A DNA stretch of 14,108 nt from NCBI GenBank assembly GCA_028709135.1, contig JAQVXN010000020.1, forward strand, positions 1 to 14,108. The letters run 5' to 3'. Under the pieces are notes generated by a model. It was not told the DNA's origin and searched no databases. It worked only from the letters and a program-made list of their open reading frames with translations. The position numbers and the translations under genes are program-made. This document shows, piece after piece, positions 6,072-13,784 of this stretch. How positions within the stretch are numbered: position 1 is the stretch's first letter; every line of letters begins with the position of its first letter. Origin of the DNA: Bacteroidaceae bacterium (GTDB lineage Bacteria > Bacteroidota > Bacteroidia > Bacteroidales > Bacteroidaceae).

Positions 6072-6227
6072 AAGCTTTTTGACCGAAAATTAGAAATTGG
6101 AAGAATGTTGCTCAGATGTTCGGATAGCAGAAAAGAAATAAAATGTTAATGAGAGCGTAGTATGAAAGTATAAAAATAAAATTGCTAACTTTACCACCGA
6201 AAATAGTCATGTAATAATTTGAATAAG

Positions 6228-6779
6228 ATGAAAGGAAAAAGTATGAAAGCCATAATACTTCTTTTAGTAGGAAGTATGGCATTGAGCTCGTGTGTGGGGA
6301 GTTTCTCTCTCTTTAACAAATTGGCAGACTGGAATAAAAACGCCACGAAAGATAAGTTTTTGAACGAAATAATTTTTTTGGTTATTTCGCCGGCGTATGC
6401 TTTCTGTGGCGCTGCTGATGTGTTTGTTTTGAATACGATTGAGTTTTGGAACGGAAGTAATCCTCTGGTGTCAAATGAGGGCAAAACACAGTACGTAATG
6501 GGTGAAGATGGTAAAATGTATGCAGTAAGGACGTTGAAAAATGGTTATGAAGTTACTAGTCCGGAAGGCTCTATAGCAAACTTTGTGTATAATAAGAAGG
6601 CAAATAGTTGGTCGATGTTGGTCGACGGAAAAGCAAAAGAGATTTTTCGCTTCAATAATGATGGAACGATAAGAACGAATTTGCCGAGTGGACAGAAAAT
6701 GAATGTATCATTAAATGACGAAGGTCTGTATCAAACGCGCATGGCTATTAACGGAGGCACTTTCTTCGCATTGAGATAA
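6228..6779 (+). CDS. DUF3332 family lipoprotein
   Basis: This is a predicted lipoprotein of 183 residues. The signal is short (MKGKSMK, then AIILLLVGSM) and ends in the lipobox ALSSC, with the lipidated cysteine at residue 22. After it come VGSFSLFNKLADWN and later VLNTIEFWNGSNP, both typical of DUF3332 proteins found widely in Bacteroidota. The C-terminal half is rich in short beta strands with G/N turns. The function is unknown. I chose the ATG at 6228. An ATG at 6243 preceded by AAAGGA is a fair alternative and still leaves a workable lipoprotein signal. A TTG at 6219 in the same frame is less likely. It is followed by hairpins and then murG, which has its own promoter. Confidence 0.85.
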   Translation: MKGKSMKAIILLLVGSMALSSCVGSFSLFNKLADWNKNATKDKFLNEIIFLVISPAYAFCGAADVFVLNTIEFWNGSNPLVSNEGKTQYVMGEDGKMYAVRTLKNGYEVTSPEGSIANFVYNKKANSWSMLVDGKAKEIFRFNNDGTIRTNLPSGQKMNVSLNDEGLYQTRMAINGGTFFALR

Positions 6780-6823
6780 GCAGGTGAGATTGGACTGAAA
6801 CCTTTGCCGCATATTAATAAATT

Positions 6824-6900
6824 CCTCTTGCCAGACTTTTTTAGAAAAGCTCGGCGAGAGGGATGCTCTTATGGTAAAATTAAATGCGATAATTTTTTTT
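6824..6900 (+). terminator. Hairpin and T-tract region after the DUF3332 gene
   Basis: CCTCTTGCC (6824-6832) pairs with GGCGAGAGG (6853-6861) with one G.T wobble. The stem continues inward through AG/CT and CTTTT/AAAAG to a TTAG loop, giving a 38-base hairpin interrupted only by single-base bulges. A T run follows only at 6893-6900, next to a weaker AT-rich stem (AAATTA 6877-6882 with TAATTT 6890-6895). Together they probably end the DUF3332 transcript. The first hairpin is unusually stable and lacks its own T run. Confidence 0.55.
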
Positions 6901-6945
6901 AATAAAAAGGACAAAAATAAGATGGTAAAAGCGAGAATTTATTAC

Positions 6946-6953
6946 TAATTTTG
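6946..6953 (+). promoter_or_regulatory. Putative -7 promoter element in front of murG
   Basis: TAATTTTG matches TAnnTTTG, 29 bases before the murG ATG. The -33 position carries only a weak match (ATGG at 6922-6925, 20 bases upstream). It would drive murG-murC-ftsQ-ftsA-yqeY-ftsZ separately from the DUF3332 gene. Confidence 0.55.
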
Positions 6954-6982
6954 CTGAATAAGAGAAATTGTATTAATAAGGT

Positions 6983-8098
6983 ATGGAAGAAGAACTGAAA
7001 GTTATTATAAGCGGAGGTGGTACCGGAGGCCATATTTTCCCGGCCATTTCGATAGCAAATGCGCTGAAAATTGCGTACCCAAGAGTAAAAATACTTTTTG
7101 TTGGTGCTGAGGGACGTATGGAAATGACGCGTGTTCCGGCAGCCGGTTACGAAATAAAAGGACTACCCGTATCAGGTTTTGACCGTCAGCATCTGCTGAA
7201 AAATGTGAAGGTTCTTTATCGTGCTGTTGAAAGTCGCATGATGGCAAAAAAAATTGCCCGAGAGTTTGCTCCTGATGTTGCTGTTGGAGTTGGCGGCTAT
7301 GCCAGCGGACCCATGCTGAGTGCATGTGAAAGTTTGAACATACCTATCTTGTTGCAGGAACAAAATTCGTATGCAGGCATGACCAACAAGATTCTGGCTC
7401 ATAAAGCAGACAAGATTTGCGTGGCTTATGATGGCATGGAACGCTTCTTTCCTGCTTCAAAAATTCTTATTACAGGAAATCCCGTACGTCAGGAATTGCT
7501 TTCCATCAATGTGTCGCGCGAAGTAGCTATTAAAAGCTTTGGACTCGATCCTTCGAAAAAGACCATCCTTATTATCGGTGGGAGCCTGGGCGCTAGAACT
7601 ATCAATGAGAGCGTTTTGTCGCATTTGAGTTTGATACGCCAATCAAACGTACAGTTTATCTGGCAGACAGGAAAGATTTATAGCGACCATATCAAGACTG
7701 AAATGGATAGCAGGGGGAAACCGGATAATCTTTATGTAAGCGATTTTATTACAGATATGGCGAAGGCGTATAAAGCAGCGGATTTAGTTATTTCGCGCGC
7801 CGGAGCAAGTTCCATCAGTGAATTGTGCTTGTTGAGCAAACCTTCAATTTTGGTTCCTTCTCCCAATGTGGCAGAAGATCATCAAACAAAGAATGCTCTG
7901 GCTCTGGCTGATAAAGATGCTGCCATTTATGTAAAAGATTCCGAGGCGCGGATGGTGTTAATACCTAAAGCTGTGAGTACAGTCAACGAACCGGAGAAAT
8001 TAGTGACATTGGGAAGGAATATTTCTACGATGGCGCATCCCGATGCCTCAAAAATAATTGCCGAGGAAGTTATCAAGTTGGCAAGAAACAAAGAGTGA
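6983..8098 (+). CDS. murG: MurG: UDP-GlcNAc transferase that makes lipid II
   Basis: MurG transfers GlcNAc from UDP-GlcNAc to lipid I to form lipid II on the inner face of the cytoplasmic membrane. The 371-residue protein shows the GT-B two-domain pattern. The N-domain G loop is GGGTGGHIFPA (11-21) with the key histidine H17. Further on are GVGGYASGP (102-110) and LLQEQNSYAGMTNK with N128. The C-domain G loop is GGSLGARTINE (199-209), and SRAGASSISE (271-280) carries the UDP-binding glutamate E280. DHQTKNA at 299-305 completes the family pattern. Here murG is first in its transcript, preceded by a DUF3332 gene rather than ftsW. murC follows after 57 bases. Confidence 0.97.
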   Translation: MEEELKVIISGGGTGGHIFPAISIANALKIAYPRVKILFVGAEGRMEMTRVPAAGYEIKGLPVSGFDRQHLLKNVKVLYRAVESRMMAKKIAREFAPDVAVGVGGYASGPMLSACESLNIPILLQEQNSYAGMTNKILAHKADKICVAYDGMERFFPASKILITGNPVRQELLSINVSREVAIKSFGLDPSKKTILIIGGSLGARTINESVLSHLSLIRQSNVQFIWQTGKIYSDHIKTEMDSRGKPDNLYVSDFITDMAKAYKAADLVISRAGASSISELCLLSKPSILVPSPNVAEDHQTKNALALADKDAAIYVKDSEARMVLIPKAVSTVNEPEKLVTLGRNISTMAHPDASKIIAEEVIKLARNKE

Positions 8099-8155
8099 GA
8101 TCCTTTCATAATCAATAAGAGGGAACTCATGAAAAGTTAAAAATGGAATTCAATC

Positions 8156-9535
8156 ATGGAACTTAATAATATAAAATCTGTTTATTTTGTAGGTGCAGGG
8201 GGAATTGGAATGAGTGCATTGGTTCGCTATTTTTTGGCGAAAGGCTTACCGACAGGAGGTTATGATCGTACACCGTCACCGCTTACAGCTTCTTTAATTA
8301 AGGAAGGAGCACAAATACATTATGAAGATAATCCGGATGAAATACCAATGGTGTTTCGTGATAAAAATCACACGCTCATTGTTTACACACCTGCCATCCC
8401 TGAAAATCATCGGGAACTAACTTTTTTCAGAGAAACCGGATTTGAACTTCAAAAGCGTGCCCAGGTTTTGGGAACGCTGACGCGATCTTTGAAAGGACTT
8501 TGCGTTGCAGGAACTCATGGCAAGACGACAACATCTACCATGGCTGCTCATTTGTTGCATGAGAGTCATGTAGATTGCAATGCTTTTTTGGGCGGCATTT
8601 CAAAAAATTATGGAACCAACTATCTGTATGCTGCCAAAAGTCCTTATGTCGTGATAGAAGCTGACGAGTTTGATCGCTCCTTTCACTGGTTGAGGCCGTA
8701 TGTGAGTGTGATTACGGCAACTGATGCCGACCATTTGGATATTTATGGGACGAGGGAAGCTTATTTGGAGAGCTTTCGTAAATATTCCTCTCTTATAAGG
8801 CCTGATGGGGCATTGATTATACACACAGATTTGGCGATGCAGCCTGACTTACAACCAGGAGTCCGTAAATATACATACAGTAGGGATAAAGGAGATTTTC
8901 ATGCAGAAAATGTTCGTATTGGCAACGGCAAGATCGTATTTGACTTGGTTTCTCCGGTAGAAAATATTAAAGACATCAATTTGGGCGTGCCCGTAAGTAT
9001 TAATATTGAAAACGGAATAGCAGCTATGGCGTTGGCACAGTTGAGCGGCGTTACGGGTGAAGAAATTAGGCGCGGCATGGATTCGTTTCAAGGTGTTGTG
9101 CGCCGTTTTGATTTTAAAATCAAAACGGATAAAATGGTTTTGTTGAGTGATTATGCTCATCATCCTATGGAGATAAAAAACAGTATATTGTCTTTGCGTG
9201 AAGTTTTTAAAGGACGTAAACTAACTGCAATTTTTCAACCGCATTTGTATACACGTACAAGAGATTTTTATCAGGACTTTGCGCGGAGCTTATCACTTCT
9301 TGATGAGGTAGTGCTCACAGATATATATCCGGCTCGAGAACAACCTATAAATGGAGTCACAAGCCAATTGATCTATGATCGTCTTCGCCCAGAGATGGAA
9401 AAGCATTTGATTAAAAAATCAGAAGTGACGGATTTCGTAAAGTCACATGATTTTGATGTGTTGATTATTTTAGGCGCAGGCGATCTGGATGACTATGTGC
9501 CGGAATTGGAGAAAATATTAAAACCTAGAGCATAA
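8156..9535 (+). CDS. murC: MurC: UDP-N-acetylmuramate-L-alanine ligase
   Basis: MurC adds L-alanine to UDP-MurNAc with ATP in the cytoplasm, the first amino-acid step of the peptidoglycan stem peptide. All three Mur-ligase domains are visible in 459 residues: the N-terminal nucleotide-binding FVGAGGIGMSA (11-21), the central P-loop AGTHGKTTTS (118-127) with EADEFD (168-173) and DADHLDIY (190-197), and the C-terminal domain with RRFDF (316-320), DYAHHP (332-337) and QPHLYTRT (361-368). The gene contains a perfect 26-bp palindrome at 9103-9128, across the codons for RRFDFKIKT. ftsQ begins 7 bases after its stop. Confidence 0.97.
   Translation: MELNNIKSVYFVGAGGIGMSALVRYFLAKGLPTGGYDRTPSPLTASLIKEGAQIHYEDNPDEIPMVFRDKNHTLIVYTPAIPENHRELTFFRETGFELQKRAQVLGTLTRSLKGLCVAGTHGKTTTSTMAAHLLHESHVDCNAFLGGISKNYGTNYLYAAKSPYVVIEADEFDRSFHWLRPYVSVITATDADHLDIYGTREAYLESFRKYSSLIRPDGALIIHTDLAMQPDLQPGVRKYTYSRDKGDFHAENVRIGNGKIVFDLVSPVENIKDINLGVPVSINIENGIAAMALAQLSGVTGEEIRRGMDSFQGVVRRFDFKIKTDKMVLLSDYAHHPMEIKNSILSLREVFKGRKLTAIFQPHLYTRTRDFYQDFARSLSLLDEVVLTDIYPAREQPINGVTSQLIYDRLRPEMEKHLIKKSEVTDFVKSHDFDVLIILGAGDLDDYVPELEKILKPRA
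9103..9128. repeat. Perfect 26-bp palindrome inside murC
   Basis: The 13-base arm CCGTTTTGATTTT (9103-9115) is followed without spacer by its exact reverse complement (9116-9128). In RNA this gives an 11-bp stem with a TTAA loop. It lies within the conserved start of the MurC C-terminal domain, so part of the sequence is fixed by the protein. Confidence 0.95.
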
Positions 9536-9542
9536 AGCACTT

Positions 9543-10274
9543 ATGAAATCAGTCCTCAAATTTATAGTAGGTTTGGCGCTTTTAACGTATCTTGTTCTGG
9601 CGGTGACGAAGTTCCGTAAAGGCGAGAACACGGAGGCGTGTAGCGGTGTGGATATTGAGGTGACAGACAGTTCGAAAGCAGCATTTATATCGCCAAATGA
9701 GGTGCGTGTTCTATTGGAACGGAAGCATCTTTATCCCGAAGGAATTCCTATGAATAGGATCAGTTCTACTGAAATAGAAAAAGCGTTAAAGGCACATCAA
9801 TTTATATTGGATGCGCAATGTTACAAGACGGCTGACAATGTAGTTCATGTAAAGGTAAGCCAGCGACTGCCGGTAATGCGTATAATGAGTTGTAACGGAA
9901 GTAATTTTTTTATTGATGGGAAAGGTATGCGAATGTCAAAAGTTCATTATCCTGCTGATGTTGTAATTGCGACCGGAGCCATAACACCCACGTATGCACA
10001 TAGATATTTGGCTCCAATTGGCAAATACCTGCAAAACAATGATTTTTGGAACAGCCAAATAGAACAATTAAATGTACTTGCTGACGGATCTGTTGAAATG
10101 GTTCCAAGAGTAGGCAACCATATTGTATATCTGGGTGCCCCAGTTAAAGTAGATAGCAAACTCAACAGGTTGAAAGTTTTTTATCAGAAAGTACTTTGTA
10201 AAGTCGGTTGGAATAAATACAATCGCATAGATGTAGAGTTTGGAAATCAAATTGTTTGTACGAAAAATGAATAA
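9543..10274 (+). CDS. ftsQ: FtsQ: bitopic cell-division protein
   Basis: FtsQ links the cytoplasmic division ring to the periplasmic septal machinery. The 243-residue protein has a very short cytoplasmic tail and one transmembrane helix (about 5-22, from LKFIVGLALLTYLVLAV), followed by a periplasmic part. The POTRA-like region (about 36-108) includes ISPNEVRVLLER, and a beta domain follows, with FFIDGKGMRM (122-131). Sequence conservation in FtsQ is low, and the assignment rests on topology plus position: it sits 7 bases after murC and 7 bases before ftsA, where ftsQ is expected. Confidence 0.9.
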   Translation: MKSVLKFIVGLALLTYLVLAVTKFRKGENTEACSGVDIEVTDSSKAAFISPNEVRVLLERKHLYPEGIPMNRISSTEIEKALKAHQFILDAQCYKTADNVVHVKVSQRLPVMRIMSCNGSNFFIDGKGMRMSKVHYPADVVIATGAITPTYAHRYLAPIGKYLQNNDFWNSQIEQLNVLADGSVEMVPRVGNHIVYLGAPVKVDSKLNRLKVFYQKVLCKVGWNKYNRIDVEFGNQIVCTKNE

Positions 10275-10281
10275 CTAAAAT

Positions 10282-11703
10282 ATGGCAACAGAAGATCTAT
10301 TTATTATTGCAATAGAGCTTGGCTCGTCTAATGTGACGGGCGTTGGCGGAAAGAAACTTCCTGATGGGAGTATTCAAATTGAAGCGATTGCACAAGAGCC
10401 CTCATCCATGTTTATCCGAAACGGAATGATTTTCAACATGGATAAGTCAGTGCAGTGTGTTTCTTCAATTATTAAAAAGTTGCAGGAACAACTGAAAAGA
10501 GTAATTACCCAGGTTTATGTAGGATATGGCGGTCAGAGCATTCACTCTGAGCTAAACAAAGTTACGAAGCGGTTTGATGGTGAAATACCTGTTTCGAAAG
10601 AAGCTGTAGATGAACTGATGAAAGAAAATCTGAATAACAATGTTGGTGATGAAGACATCCTGGAAGTTATTTGTCAGGAATACCGTGTCGGGACACAAAA
10701 GCAGATAGATCCTGTTGGGGTTTTGAGTGATTATATAGAAGGGCGTTTTTTGAATATTATGGCGCGTTCTTCCCTACGTGCGAACATAGATAATTGCTTT
10801 TCCAAAGTGGGGATCCACGTTGTAGAGGATAAATTAGTACCTCTTACTGTCGCAGACGAAGTATTGTCTGATACTGAAAAGCGTTCAGGCTGTGTGTTGG
10901 TGGATTTTGGTGCTGACACGACGACGGTTTCAATTTATAAGGCTAATTTGTTGCGCTTCATCAGCGTAATTCCGTTGGGAAGTGCAAATGTTACAAAAGA
11001 TATTATGAGCTGCCAGCTTGAAGAGAACGTGGCAGAAGAATTGAAACATAGATATGGCATGGCTGTTTCGGATCTCACGGAAGAAGATGCCAAAGGTATT
11101 ATTTACACTTTGCCTGATGGTTCTGAAATAGACAAAGGCATGTTGGTTGAAATTGTTGAGGCACGTATGGAAGAAATTCTTTACAATGTCAAAGATCAAA
11201 TTGCCAGTTCCGGTTTTGGTCGCGATTCTCTTGTTGCAGGTGCTTGGTTGATTGGCGGCGGTGCCAAATTGAGAAACATTAGTAAAGCTTTTTCAGAGAT
11301 AATTGGTTTTGACAAGGTACGTGTGCAGAAGAATACGCTGACAACGGTTCATTTTGCAAAAGCTGCTCCTAAAAACATGGAAGATCGTCTTTTGGGAACC
11401 ATTAGTATATTGGCTAAGGGCAATCAGATTTGTACAAGTCCTCAAGCTCCCAAAGAACCAATCAAGGATGACTTTTTTCAGAATAATACGGTTCAGGATA
11501 CAGGCGAGCTCACGATTATTCATGGTTCAAGTATTAAAAATAACACCACAGAAAATCTGGATGATAATCAATTAGGGGATAAGACTGTTCAGATTGTTCA
11601 AGATGATTCCAAAAAGCCACGCAAACGCAAAGGTCCTGGCATAATCAAAAAAGCCATCAAAAAATTAAGTGAAATTTCAAAAAGCATCGTAGAGGACGAT
11701 TAA
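10282..11703 (+). CDS. ftsA: FtsA: actin-like membrane tether of FtsZ
   Basis: FtsA is an actin-fold ATPase that anchors FtsZ filaments to the membrane and recruits later division proteins. Of its 473 residues, the phosphate-1 motif is AIELGSSNVTGV (10-21), the FtsA-specific 1C/SHS2 insertion lies at about 84-170, phosphate-2 is VLVDFGADTTTVS (205-217), and the adenosine motif is WLIGGGAKL (322-330). A polar linker of about 70 residues (380-450) leads to a basic amphipathic helix, GIIKKAIKKLSEISKSI (453-469), the expected membrane-targeting sequence. The gene begins 7 bases after ftsQ. A yqeY gene, not ftsZ, follows after 50 bases. Confidence 0.96.
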   Translation: MATEDLFIIAIELGSSNVTGVGGKKLPDGSIQIEAIAQEPSSMFIRNGMIFNMDKSVQCVSSIIKKLQEQLKRVITQVYVGYGGQSIHSELNKVTKRFDGEIPVSKEAVDELMKENLNNNVGDEDILEVICQEYRVGTQKQIDPVGVLSDYIEGRFLNIMARSSLRANIDNCFSKVGIHVVEDKLVPLTVADEVLSDTEKRSGCVLVDFGADTTTVSIYKANLLRFISVIPLGSANVTKDIMSCQLEENVAEELKHRYGMAVSDLTEEDAKGIIYTLPDGSEIDKGMLVEIVEARMEEILYNVKDQIASSGFGRDSLVAGAWLIGGGAKLRNISKAFSEIIGFDKVRVQKNTLTTVHFAKAAPKNMEDRLLGTISILAKGNQICTSPQAPKEPIKDDFFQNNTVQDTGELTIIHGSSIKNNTTENLDDNQLGDKTVQIVQDDSKKPRKRKGPGIIKKAIKKLSEISKSIVEDD

Positions 11704-11753
11704 GATGTCGGCAAAATCTATGATGATAAAAACAATTATAAAATACAATAAAA

Positions 11754-12203
11754 ATGTCGTTATTTGATCAGGTTAGTCAGGATATCTTTGCAGCGATGAA
11801 AGCAAGAGACAAAGTGCGCTTGGAAGCATTGCGCAATATTAAGAAATATTTTATCGAAGCTAAAACAGCACCCGGAGCTAATGACGAGTTGTCTGACGCC
11901 ACGGCGTTGAAGATCTTAACTAAATTGTCTAAACAGGGTCGTGATGCAGCGGCCCTCTATACAGAGAAAGGGCGAGAGGATTTGGCTGCGGAGGAAAGTG
12001 CACAGGCAGAAGTGATAGAGAGCTATTTGCCCAAGCAGTTAAGTGCATCCGAAATAGAAGCAGAAGTAAAAGCTATCATAGAGGAGACCGGAGCTTCGAG
12101 CATGAAAGATATGGGAAAAGTAATGGGCCTTGCTTCTAAAAAACTGGCAGGAAAGGCTGATGGAAAGGCTGTTTCTGAAGTTGTGAAACGTCTACTGGCG
12201 TAA
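11754..12203 (+). CDS. GatB/YqeY domain protein
   Basis: This small helical cytoplasmic protein of 149 residues is the stand-alone YqeY type, related to the tRNA-binding C-terminal domain of the amidotransferase subunit GatB. Its cellular role is not established. Visible family features are RLEALRNIK (22-30), EVIESYLPKQLS (86-97) and the C-terminal MKDMGKVMGLASKKL...GKADGKAVSEVVKRLL. It lies between ftsA (50 bases) and ftsZ (40 bases) on the same strand without its own visible promoter, so it is probably carried on the division transcript. Confidence 0.93.
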   Translation: MSLFDQVSQDIFAAMKARDKVRLEALRNIKKYFIEAKTAPGANDELSDATALKILTKLSKQGRDAAALYTEKGREDLAAEESAQAEVIESYLPKQLSASEIEAEVKAIIEETGASSMKDMGKVMGLASKKLAGKADGKAVSEVVKRLLA

Positions 12204-12243
12204 GCTGGATTATGCTATTTAGAAAATAAAAAGAATAATCAAT

Positions 12244-13554
12244 ATGGAAGACGAAAAGACAAGTATATTGAACTTTAATCTGCCGAAACAAGAACCTACA
12301 ATTATTAAGGTAATTGGAGTTGGCGGCGGTGGTGGAAATGCGGTTAACCACATGTATAATGAAGGCATTCACAATGTTGCTTTCGTTGTTTGCAATACGG
12401 ATCGTCAGGCTCTTGAGAGTTCTCCTATTCCGGTTCATCTTCAATTGGGCAAAGAAGGTCTTGGAGCCGGGAATCGTCCTGAACGTGCTCGTGCAGCAGC
12501 AGAAGAGAGCATAGAGGACATTCGCGGCATGTTGAATGATGGAACCAAAATGGTCTTCATTACCGCAGGCATGGGTGGCGGTACTGGCACTGGAGCAGCT
12601 CCTATTATTGCACGGGAAGCAAAGGCTCTTGATATCCTGACGGTCGGGATTGTTACTATTCCTTTTCGTTTTGAAGGTAACCGCAAGATAGATCAAGCGT
12701 TGGATGGTCTGGAGGAAATGCAAAAACAAGTAGATGCTCTTCTCGTTATTAATAATGAGCGTCTGCGCGAAATATTTACCAATCTGACTGTTTTGGAGGC
12801 TTTTGCAAAAGCCGACGACACATTGAGTGTCGCAGCTAAGAGCATTGCTGAAATTATTACGCTACGAGGTGAAATTAACTTGGATTTTCGAGACGTGAGC
12901 ACGGTACTTAAAGATGGTGGCGTTGCTATTATGAGTACGGCTTATGGTGAAGGTGAAGGTCGCGTAAGCAAAGCCATAGAGGAGGCTCTCAATTCTCCAT
13001 TGCTGAATCATAGTGACATTTTCAAATCCAAAAAAGTACTCCTCAATATTTGTTTCTGCAAGGAAAAAGAAGGAGAATCCCTGATGATGGAAGAAATGAA
13101 CGAGGTTCATGAATTCATGAGTAAGTTTGAAGCCAACGTGGAAGTGAAATTCGGTATGGGAACGGATCCTACTTTAGGTAAAAAAGTGAAAATCACAATT
13201 TTGGCTACCGGATTTGGATTAAGTGATGTTTTATCAGGTGTAGAAGGGGCCGATAAGTATAAGCAGGTTGTGGTTGATGAGGAAGAAGAAGAACGTAAAC
13301 GAGCTCGACGAGAAATCTTTTACAATTACGAAAAAGGTGCCAAAGTAAAACGTCGTTATAAGTTGTTCCGTTTTAGTAAAAGAACGTTGGATGATGACGA
13401 TGTGATTTCGATGGTAGAAACGAGTCCTACATATAAAAGAGACAACGAATCTTTACGGCAAATTAAGGATAGAGTGGAAGAAATTAATAACCGCAATGCC
13501 GAGGAGGGAACGGAAATTTTGGAATCAGACGGCTTGACCATTAATTTTAAATAA
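12244..13554 (+). CDS. ftsZ: FtsZ: tubulin-like GTPase of the division ring
   Basis: FtsZ polymerises with GTP into the Z ring at midcell. The 436-residue protein has the nucleotide loop GVGGGGGNAVNHM (25-37), the tubulin signature GGGTGTGAAP (111-120), NNERL (170-174), and the T7 synergy loop NLDFRDV with N212, D214 and D217. The core ends near residue 330. The tail is very acidic then basic (EEEEE, RKRARR, KVKRRYK), followed by LDDDDVISMVETSPTYKR (382-399) and the end GLTINFK. I do not see the usual short C-terminal FtsA/ZipA-binding peptide of the DxPxFL type, so the partner-binding segment may differ in this lineage. A strong terminator follows. Confidence 0.97.
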   Translation: MEDEKTSILNFNLPKQEPTIIKVIGVGGGGGNAVNHMYNEGIHNVAFVVCNTDRQALESSPIPVHLQLGKEGLGAGNRPERARAAAEESIEDIRGMLNDGTKMVFITAGMGGGTGTGAAPIIAREAKALDILTVGIVTIPFRFEGNRKIDQALDGLEEMQKQVDALLVINNERLREIFTNLTVLEAFAKADDTLSVAAKSIAEIITLRGEINLDFRDVSTVLKDGGVAIMSTAYGEGEGRVSKAIEEALNSPLLNHSDIFKSKKVLLNICFCKEKEGESLMMEEMNEVHEFMSKFEANVEVKFGMGTDPTLGKKVKITILATGFGLSDVLSGVEGADKYKQVVVDEEEEERKRARREIFYNYEKGAKVKRRYKLFRFSKRTLDDDDVISMVETSPTYKRDNESLRQIKDRVEEINNRNAEEGTEILESDGLTINFK

Positions 13555-13582
13555 AGATTGTGGAATGTTATAGACCACTTTG

Positions 13583-13619
13583 GAGCAAAACGATTTATAT
13601 TTTGTTTTGCTCTTTTTTT
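13583..13619 (+). terminator. Rho-independent terminator of the dcw operon
   Basis: GAGCAAAAC (13583-13591) pairs perfectly with GTTTTGCTC (13604-13612) around a 12-base loop, followed at once by seven T (13613-13619). It lies 28 bases after the ftsZ stop. Confidence 0.92.
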
Positions 13620-13666
13620 ATGTTATAAAAATAGGTGTGAAGGGACGCTTTTTGCGGACATTTCGC

Positions 13667-13674
13667 TACTTTTG
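13667..13674 (+). promoter_or_regulatory. Putative -7 promoter element of the MFS transporter gene
   Basis: TACTTTTG matches TAnnTTTG. A TTTG at 13651-13654 is only 12 bases upstream, too close for a standard -33 box. A start here would give a leader of about 105 bases that contains the repeats at 13699-13747. Confidence 0.5.
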
Positions 13675-13698
13675 TAGGACTTTATATGAAAAAGTAGA

Positions 13699-13747
13699 AT
13701 TTGCGTGTACGAGGAATGCAATTTTGCATTTTTGAGATATTTGCGTG
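13699..13747. repeat. Direct repeats flanking an inverted repeat upstream of the MFS gene
   Basis: The 9-mer ATTTGCGTG occurs at 13699-13707 and again at 13739-13747, exactly 40 bases apart. Between them AATGCAA (13715-13721) and TTGCATT (13724-13730) form a perfect inverted repeat with a 2-base centre. It could be an operator or a leader hairpin for the transporter gene. Confidence 0.6.
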
Positions 13748-13784
13748 ATAGAAAATTGGAAATAGGATAAACACAGAAAACAAG

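Noticed and set aside
6219..6227. TTG start for the DUF3332 lipoprotein
   Set aside because: Two ATG codons in the same frame (6228, 6243) give better lipoprotein signal lengths, and the later one has a purine-rich AAAGGA before it.
12136..12729. Long open frame of 197 codons on the minus strand opposite yqeY and ftsZ
   Set aside because: It is antisense to two clearly conserved genes and its translation is low-complexity (Ser, Thr, Asn, Cys rich) without any family feature. It is a frame shadow of ftsZ codon use.
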